NCBI GenBank assembly: GCA_030611905.1
Contig: JAUWOX010000022.1
Span: 1-11,471 of the forward strand
Direction of reading: 5' to 3'
Source of the DNA: a bacterium
Lineage (GTDB): Bacteria; Patescibacteriota; JABMPQ01; JAQVVF01
Length of the DNA stretch: 11,471 nucleotides
Both the position numbers and the translations under genes were made by a program. Below the pieces are notes generated by a model that worked only from the letters and a program-made list of their open reading frames with translations, had not been told where the DNA came from and made no database searches. Each line of letters opens with the position of its first letter. The first letter of the stretch is position 1. Of this stretch, positions 6,756 to 11,471 are shown piece after piece.

Positions 6756-7652
6756 TTATTCAAAATTATAGTTATTTTGATCTGCTAGGTTGAAGGGATA
6801 GTTTTTTCTGAATGCTTTCTTGGTGGCTATGACGAATCTGACTTTTTTTAGATTTCTAAAGTAGAAGGTCGGTGAAAATGTTCTGTTAGTTGAGGAAATG
6901 CTGGCTAACTCGTTTAAATGCTTGAAGTTTCTGATCTTGAATTTGAAAGTATTGGTTGATCTGTTTTGATAAACAGTGTAAGGTCCCCGCCAGAGGTTCT
7001 TTCTGTCTTTGATAAATAGTCTTAGTTTCTTTTCTTTGATGCCTTGTTTCTTAGCTAATTGAGCGTCAGTATATCTAAGAGCTACTTTGTATTTCATTCT
7101 TTTTTTAACATTTGGCCAAGTTGCTTTTTTAGCTTTGCCGACATTGAGTTTAAGCTTGTAATGGGTTTTAAAGGCTTTCTTTTTTTTGAAAGCTTTTTTA
7201 TAACCTGATTTTCTTAATACTTTTATATATAGTTTCTTTCTGACACAATATTCTCTGATTGGCTTGCGGTAGAAAAAGAAGTCAGTGTTGTTTTTTGTGT
7301 TATGATAGGTTTTTTCTAGTTCTATGTCTTTGATTTTGAGTTCTCTGCCAGCATAATCTTCTGCATCGTTAGTTGGAGTTGGAATATTAATAGTGTATGT
7401 TTCTGTATTAATACTTTCACTGTTGCCGGCATTATCAGTTGAGAAGAATTTGAGCGTGGTTGTTTCTGATATTTCTAAAGGCGTGGAATACGCGGATGAA
7501 CCTGTGGTTGGATCAGTACCGTCTGTAGTATAGTAGGTTGCATCTACACCTGATTCTGAATCTGTGACTGATAGTGTTACTGTTTGAGTTTCAGTGTAGG
7601 TACCGCCTGAAGGATCGGCTGTGGTGGTGGGGGGGGTTGAATCGGAGAAATA
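6756..7652 (-). pseudogene. Gene C, distal half: Ig-like domain and basic C-terminal module behind an in-frame amber codon
   Basis: This is the exact in-frame continuation of 7653-8666 after the TAG at 7653-7655: 298 codons without another stop. It encodes the linker YFSDSTPPTTT, the chitobiase/Fn3-associated domain (ADPSGGTYTETQTVTL, DATYYTTDGTDPTTG, TTTLKFFSTDNAGN), a Pro/Thr linker, and the basic module ending YPFNLADQNNYNFE. Translation from an internal ATG such as 7097 would start mid-module and is not credible. The intact frame and close match to gene D suggest a very recent nonsense mutation, repair by gene conversion from neighbours, amber read-through, or a base-call error. Together with 7653-8666 the restored product would have 636 residues (D has 641). 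Confidence 0.85.
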
Positions 7653-8666
7653 CTAAATTGTACCAGAATCGCCGCCAGCCCAAACATTCCAAGCCGAATA
7701 GGCGTTGACACTATTTAAGCTATTACTTGTTCCGCCATCCTGTGATGTCCATGAATCGCCTCCATCCGATGTATAAATAATTGTTCCAGCGCCACCATTG
7801 GCGTCGCCGACTACCCAACCAGTATTAGCGTCTATAAAATCAACTCCATTGAATCCAATACCAGTTTTGCCATGTGTACTAATTTCTGTCCAATTGTCTC
7901 CTCCGTCAGTTGATTTGTATATAACTGGATCAGAACCCTCTTTGCCAACGGCATAAGCTGTATTGGCATCGGGCATACTTACATCATAAAGATAATCAAC
8001 GTTGGCAATGCTTGTAGTGGTTGATTCTGTCCAACTGCCCAAAACACTATAAGCTGCTGTTGAAGCACCGCATACAGCGCTTCCCACAGCTACGCAATTT
8101 GCACCTGACTGAAGACAATCAATACTACCGCAGGTGCTACTTGCATGACTATCTGTACCTTCAAACTCATTAGTCCAATTAGTCCCACCATCAATAGTTT
8201 TTGCTACTCCTAGGTTAGTACCACCCATATGTCTACTAGAAGCAAAAACTGTGCTCTGATCAGAAACTGCTTTAATACCACATGCATCACCGATCACGGT
8301 CGTGTACCAGCCAGAAGTAGTACTATATGCACCACCATTGGTTGATTTTAATATTTTTCCAGACATACTTCCGTCAATGGCGTAGGTTGTATAAGAAGAA
8401 GTTGTTCCATACATACTCAAATTAATTCCGGTGTTAACGCCCGATACAGCGCTTCCCCAGCTTTCTCCACCGTCTGACGTAAATCTGGCATTATCAGCAG
8501 CTGCACTTGCTAAATATCCTCCAATAGAATCAGTGAGAAAATCAATTGCAGCAATGTTGTTTGTCGTTTCGCTTGTTTGGGTATTCCATCCGGCTTTAGC
8601 TGAATAGCCAAATAGTAATACGGTGCAAGCAAAAATGATTCCTAAAATTTGAAAACTCTTTTTCAT
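7653..8666 (-). CDS. Gene C, proximal half: exported Asp-box/Ycf48-like propeller, truncated by amber codon
   Basis: The 337 residues begin with a signal peptide (KKSFQILGIIFACTVLLFG, likely cleaved after AKA at residue 25). The rest is a propeller with Asp-box-type turns: TSDGGESW, KSTNGG, KTIDGGTNW, KSTDGGDNW and TSDGGDSW. Between them lie GVDF, TGWVVG and TAYAVG strands. These are typical of BNR/Ycf48-like (photosystem assembly factor-type) seven-bladed propellers, which bind proteins or glycans. The frame stops with TAG inside the last strand of the final blade (DSGTI, then stop); gene D has GVILAQLDETAP at the same place. An ungapped alignment puts TAG opposite a Leu codon (CTT in D), so a TTG to TAG change is likely. 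As it stands the product would be secreted without Ig-like domain or basic tail. The 5' leader holds a 39-base hairpin element. Confidence 0.88.
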   Translation of the reverse strand: MKKSFQILGIIFACTVLLFGYSAKAGWNTQTSETTNNIAAIDFLTDSIGGYLASAAADNARFTSDGGESWGSAVSGVNTGINLSMYGTTSSYTTYAIDGSMSGKILKSTNGGAYSTTSGWYTTVIGDACGIKAVSDQSTVFASSRHMGGTNLGVAKTIDGGTNWTNEFEGTDSHASSTCGSIDCLQSGANCVAVGSAVCGASTAAYSVLGSWTESTTTSIANVDYLYDVSMPDANTAYAVGKEGSDPVIYKSTDGGDNWTEISTHGKTGIGFNGVDFIDANTGWVVGDANGGAGTIIYTSDGGDSWTSQDGGTSNSLNSVNAYSAWNVWAGGDSGTI

Positions 8667-8681
8667 ATTTTTGTTTTCTTT

Positions 8682-8720
8682 GTCCGCCGTAGCTTGAACA
8701 AAGTGAAAGCGAAGGCGGAT
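8682..8720. repeat. Interspersed hairpin element (TCCGCC...GGCGGA) in the gene C leader
   Basis: TCCGCC (8683-8688) pairs with GGCGGA (8714-8719), and an inner GCTT (8692-8695) pairs with AAGC (8707-8710). The element is far more GC-rich than its surroundings. The distance from -10 to ATG is 34-36 bases in A, B and D but 76 in C, and the excess equals this element. That supports a clean insertion. Similar short GC-rich palindromes are, as I recall, common between genes in some uncultured bacteria. Confidence 0.75.
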
Positions 8721-8742
8721 AGTAAATTATTATGTTGTATTT

Positions 8743-8751
8743 ATTATAACA
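8743..8751 (-). promoter_or_regulatory. Extended -10 promoter of gene C
   Basis: TGTTATAAT on the minus strand, next to the terminator of gene D. It lies 76 bases before the ATG because the hairpin element at 8682-8720 sits in between; the mRNA leader of C would therefore be structured. Confidence 0.65.
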
Positions 8752-8790
8752 TAAAAAAAAAGACGAGTGTTGATAACTCGATCTTTTTTT
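8752..8790 (-). terminator. Intrinsic terminator of gene D
   Basis: The CGAGT/ACTCG core stem, with flanking A-rich and T-rich arms and a one-base bulge (GATC on the right arm), closes the GTTGATA loop at 8769-8775. A T-run follows on the minus strand. It is the same family as the hairpins at 4371, 6714 and 10774. Confidence 0.8.
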
Positions 8791-8798
8791 AATTAGTT

Positions 8799-10724
8799 CT
8801 ATTCAAAATCATAATTATTCTGATCAGCTAGATTGAAGGGATAGTTTTTTCTAAAAGCCTTTTTAGTGGCTATGACAAATCTGACTTTCTTTAGATCTCT
8901 AAAGTAAAAAGTTGGAGAGAATGTTCTGTTGGTTGATGAAATGCTGGCTAACTCGTTTAAATGCTTGAAGTTTCTGATCTTGAATTTGAAAGTATTGGTA
9001 GATCTATTTTGATAAACAGTATATGGGCCTCGCCAGAGGTTTTTTCTGTCTTTGATGAATAATCTTAGGTTCTTTTCCTTGATGCCTTGTTTTTTGACTA
9101 ATTGAGCATCGGTGTATCTAAGAGCTACTTTGTATTTCATTCTCTTTTTAACATTTGGCCAAGTGTCTTTTTTGGCTTTGCCGGCATTGAGTTCAAGCCT
9201 GTAATGAGTTTTAAAGGCTTTCTTTCTTTTAAAAGCTTTTTTATAGCCAGACTTTCTTAATATTTTAATATATAGCTTTTTTCTAACGCTGAACTTTCTA
9301 GTTGGCTTGCGGTAGAAGTAGAAATCAGTGTTGTTTTTAGTGTTGTGATAGGTTTTATCTAATTCTATGTCTTTGATTTTAAGCTCTCCGCCAGCGTAGT
9401 CTTCAGTGGTGTCGGTTGGCGTTGGCTCTGGAGTTGGCTCTGGGGTTGGGGTAATATTGATAGTATATTCTTCCGTATTAACACTTTCTTCATTGCCGGC
9501 ATTATCTACTGAAAAAAACTTGAGTGTTGTTGTTTCTGATATTTCCAGAGATGTAGAATATACTGATGAACCTGTGGTTGGATCAGTGCCGTCTGTAGTA
9601 TAGTAAGTGGCATCTACGCCTGATTCTGAATCTTCGGCTGAAAGTGTTACTGTTTGAGCTTCGGTGTAAGTGCCGCCTGCTGGATCAGCTGTGGTGACGG
9701 GGGCGGTTTCGTCGAGTTGAGCAAGAATTACTCCTGAAGCGCCGGCTATCCAGCCACGGCCAGGACTATAAAAATCTACACCATTAAGGGCTGTTGCAAC
9801 ACCACTCGTCTCTGAATCCCAGCTTGTTCCGCCATCATCTGTTTTGTATATTGCTCCTGAAGCGCCAACAACCCAGCAAGTACTGACGTCTGTACAGCTA
9901 ATGCTATTCAAGTCTTCTGCAATGCCTGTACTAAGATCTACCCAATCGCCTTCATCTACGCAATTATCTGTTGAACATTTTAAAACACTTCCAGATTCGC
10001 CAACGGCATAACCAAGAGCGCTACTAACCATATCAACACCGTTTAATTGAGCTGTAACACCGGTTGGAATTCCGCCAGTAAAACTCGTACCATTGCCAGT
10101 ATAGGCTATATTTCCACCTCCACCCACTGCCCAGCATGTATTTTCTGCCGTACAATCTATATCGTATAAAGTTGCTGCCAATGCATCAGTATTAGTCAAG
10201 GAAGTACTGTTTTTCATTATTACAGACATTCCACCTTCTGACCCTACTTGATAAATAGTTGTTGTATCAACTTGTTTTACACCATGCACATGATGCGTTC
10301 CTCCTGTATCAGTGTCATCCCAAATTCCACTTATGCCCTCCAAGTCATCTGTAGAAAAATAATGTCCCCAACCACCCATACTGGCGTTAAAAACAGCAGC
10401 GGCGTAAACTTGCCCATTTGGATGAAGATATGTGCTCACATCAGCATCATCAAGCATGCCACAGGAGAAAGTTGGAACTGTGCCCGCATCTTCCCAGGTG
10501 GTTCCCATGTCCGATGTTCTTTTCAGAATGCTAGTACAGGCTTCGCCACCGTCATAACCTCCTACTAAACCAATGCTATCTGTTGCAAATGAAACGCTTG
10601 TTAGGGGATCGGTTACTCCACTTATTTGGACCTCCCAAGGCCAGGCCGCCTTAGTAATATTCCCTTGAGCAAATAAAAATGCCAAAGAGAAGATTAAGAT
10701 TGCAGACAATAATAATTTTTTCAT
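8799..10724 (-). CDS. Array gene D: exported Ycf48-like propeller protein with basic C-terminal module (intact)
   Basis: This 641-residue protein is the intact counterpart of gene C. The signal peptide is MKKLLLSAILIFSLAFLFA, with cleavage near residue 27 (TKAA before WPW). Residues 38-337 make about seven blades with motifs such as LNGVDM, ALGYAVGESGSVLK, CWVVGASGAIYKTDDGGTSW and GRGWIAGASGVIL, as in Ycf48-like and Asp-box propellers. Several Cys (C63, C88, C191, C197, C274, C283) could pair outside the cell. Residues 340-424 are the chitobiase/Fn3-associated Ig-like domain. The linker is a PTPEPTPEPT repeat. Residues 443-641 are the basic tail ending YPFNLADQNNYDFE. The tail resembles A in its first part (RKFSVRKK) and C and E further on (FKHLNELAS), a mosaic pattern. 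The gene is monocistronic with its own extended -10 and terminator and has no Shine-Dalgarno sequence. Confidence 0.9.
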   Translation of the reverse strand: MKKLLLSAILIFSLAFLFAQGNITKAAWPWEVQISGVTDPLTSVSFATDSIGLVGGYDGGEACTSILKRTSDMGTTWEDAGTVPTFSCGMLDDADVSTYLHPNGQVYAAAVFNASMGGWGHYFSTDDLEGISGIWDDTDTGGTHHVHGVKQVDTTTIYQVGSEGGMSVIMKNSTSLTNTDALAATLYDIDCTAENTCWAVGGGGNIAYTGNGTSFTGGIPTGVTAQLNGVDMVSSALGYAVGESGSVLKCSTDNCVDEGDWVDLSTGIAEDLNSISCTDVSTCWVVGASGAIYKTDDGGTSWDSETSGVATALNGVDFYSPGRGWIAGASGVILAQLDETAPVTTADPAGGTYTEAQTVTLSAEDSESGVDATYYTTDGTDPTTGSSVYSTSLEISETTTLKFFSVDNAGNEESVNTEEYTINITPTPEPTPEPTPTDTTEDYAGGELKIKDIELDKTYHNTKNNTDFYFYRKPTRKFSVRKKLYIKILRKSGYKKAFKRKKAFKTHYRLELNAGKAKKDTWPNVKKRMKYKVALRYTDAQLVKKQGIKEKNLRLFIKDRKNLWRGPYTVYQNRSTNTFKFKIRNFKHLNELASISSTNRTFSPTFYFRDLKKVRFVIATKKAFRKNYPFNLADQNNYDFE

Positions 10725-10758
10725 ATTTTTGTTTTTAATAAATTGTTGTGTTGTGTTT

Positions 10759-10767
10759 ATTATAGCA
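10759..10767 (-). promoter_or_regulatory. Extended -10 promoter of gene D
   Basis: TGCTATAAT on the minus strand, 34 bases before the ATG at 10724. It is the only copy in the array with C in the variable position of TGnTATAAT. Confidence 0.65.
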
Positions 10768-10803
10768 TAAAAAAAAGACGAGTGTTAATAACTCGTCTTT
10801 TTT
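10768..10803 (-). terminator. Intrinsic terminator of gene E
   Basis: A perfect stem AAAGACGAGT (10774-10783) with ACTCGTCTTT (10791-10800), extendable by further A:T pairs, closes a GTTAATA loop. A T-run follows on the minus strand, running up to the gene D promoter. Confidence 0.88.
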
Positions 10804-10811
10804 GTTGCATA

Positions 10812-10840
10812 AACGGCTATTATCGTCGATAGTAGCCGTT
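10812..10840 (-). other. Extra stem-loop between gene E stop and its terminator
   Basis: AACGGCTA pairs with TAGCCGTT over 8 bp. The inner TATCG/CGATA continues the stem after one T-G step. No U-tract follows on the minus strand, so it is not a terminator by itself. The other array genes lack it. It could stabilise the 3' end of the mRNA or be a small inserted palindrome. Confidence 0.55.
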
Positions 10841-10850
10841 AAAAATAGCA

Positions 10851-11471
10851 TTATTCAAAATCATAGTTATTCTGATCAGCTAGATTGAAGGGATAGTTCT
10901 TTTTGAAAGCTTTTTTAGTGGCTATGACAAATCTGACTTTCTTTAGGTTTCTAAAGTAAAAAGTTGGAGAGAATGTTCTGTTGGTTGATGAAACGCTGGC
11001 TAACTCGTTTAAATGCTTAAAGTTTCTGATCTTGAATTTGAAAGTATTAGTTGATCTGTTTTGATAAACAGTGTATGGTCCTCGCCAGAGGTTTTTTCTA
11101 TCTTTGATGAATAATCTTAGATTTTTTTCTTTGATACTCCCTTTTTTGGCTAGTTGAGCATCGGTATATCTTAAAGCTACTTTGTACTTCATTCTCTTTT
11201 TTACATTTGACCAAGTGTCTTTTTTAGCTTTGCCGACATTAAGTTTGAGCTTGTAATGGGTTTTAAAAGCTTTCTTATGCTTAAAAGCTTTTTTATAGCC
11301 AGATTTTCTTAATACTTTAATATATAGTTTCTTTTTAACACAATATTCTCTGGTTGGCTTGCGATAGAAGTAAAAATCAGTGTTGTTTTTAGTATTATGA
11401 TAAGTTTTATCTAATTCTATGTCTTTGATTTTGAGTTCTCCGCCAGCGTAATCTTCAGTGGTGTCGGTTGG
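10851..11471 (-). CDS. Array gene E: basic C-terminal module (partial, N-terminus outside window)
   Basis: The frame is open from the window edge to the stop at 10851-10853, giving 206 residues. They begin in the linker (PTDTTEDYAGGELKIKDIE) and cover the whole basic module to YPFNLADQNNYDFE. An internal ATG at 11192 would give only 113 residues starting inside the module. The unbroken upstream homology to A, C and D shows that this is the end of a longer gene. E shares REYCV with gene C where A and D have RKFSV; this Cys could allow a disulfide. The propeller type cannot be told. The terminator and downstream promoter arrangement matches the other array members. Confidence 0.88.
   Translation of the reverse strand, partial: PTDTTEDYAGGELKIKDIELDKTYHNTKNNTDFYFYRKPTREYCVKKKLYIKVLRKSGYKKAFKHKKAFKTHYKLKLNVGKAKKDTWSNVKKRMKYKVALRYTDAQLAKKGSIKEKNLRLFIKDRKNLWRGPYTVYQNRSTNTFKFKIRNFKHLNELASVSSTNRTFSPTFYFRNLKKVRFVIATKKAFKKNYPFNLADQNNYDFE

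Noticed and set aside
6756..7097. A separate 113-residue gene starting at MKYKVALRY (likewise 10851-11192)
   Set aside because: In both places the frame and homology extend far upstream of this ATG, so the Met is internal to the C-terminal module of a longer gene.
7653..7655. TAG reassigned to an amino acid in this organism
   Set aside because: No other gene in the window contains an in-frame TAG, and gene D has an ordinary Leu codon at this site. A point nonsense mutation is the simpler reading.
8799..8900. LPXTG, PEP-CTERM or T9SS sorting signal at the common C-terminus
   Set aside because: There is no LPXTG motif, no terminal hydrophobic helix with basic end, and no recognisable T9SS tail motif; the C-terminus ends in acidic and aromatic residues.
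9406..9603. Plus-strand frame with a VGSGVGSGVG repeat
   Set aside because: It is the antisense of the PTPEPT linker and Ig-like domain of gene D.
10248..10568. Plus-strand frame of 106 codons
   Set aside because: It lies opposite the propeller region of gene D, which is supported by homology within the array.

Overview
The window is low-GC DNA with compact bacterial-style genes, short intergenic gaps, intrinsic hairpin terminators and sigma-70-like promoters. The lysine-rich secreted proteins, the A-rich leaders that mostly lack a Shine-Dalgarno sequence, and one TCCGCC...GGCGGA interspersed hairpin would fit an uncultivated bacterium of the Patescibacteria/CPR type. That placement is an inference and no marker gene here proves it. 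Translation uses the standard stops. No rRNA, tRNA, CRISPR array or insertion sequence was seen.

Left part (1-2347): a tyrosine recombinase of the XerC/XerD type runs off the left edge on the minus strand. Next is a small minus-strand protein of unknown function with an HEQAH (HExxH) motif. A plus-strand gene follows, encoding a protein with paired CxxC motifs at the N-terminus and TPR-like helices at the C-terminus. The last two genes are divergent and fire from nearly abutting promoters around 1311-1374. Intrinsic terminators close each unit.

Right part (2348-11471): this is a head-to-tail array of five related minus-strand genes, here called A to E in increasing coordinate order: A 2348-4318, B 4504-6663, C 6756-8666 (interrupted), D 8799-10724, E 10851 to the window edge. 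A to D share one plan: signal peptide, about seven beta-propeller blades, a chitobiase/Fn3-associated Ig-like domain, a short Pro/Thr linker, and a very basic C-terminal module of about 200 residues. E shows only the basic module because the window cuts it. The propeller type changes along the array (HISYYD-type in A and B, Asp-box/Ycf48-like in C and D), while the C-terminal module stays nearly constant in A, C, D and E. Each spacer between array genes repeats the same design: the terminator of one gene lies a few bases from the extended -10 promoter (TGnTATAAT) of the next, so each gene looks like its own transcription unit.

Several scars suggest that the array recombines. Gene C carries one in-frame amber codon that splits propeller from tail while everything downstream stays intact. 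Gene B has a divergent C-terminal module, and a 96-base out-of-frame remnant of the common tail remains in its 3' untranslated region. Sequence variants in the tails of A, C, D and E give conflicting groupings, as gene conversion would. A hairpin element of about 39 bases has entered the 5' leader of gene C. I infer a set of exported, surface-associated proteins that keep a fixed targeting or anchoring tail and vary the exposed propeller. The function of the tail is unknown to me.
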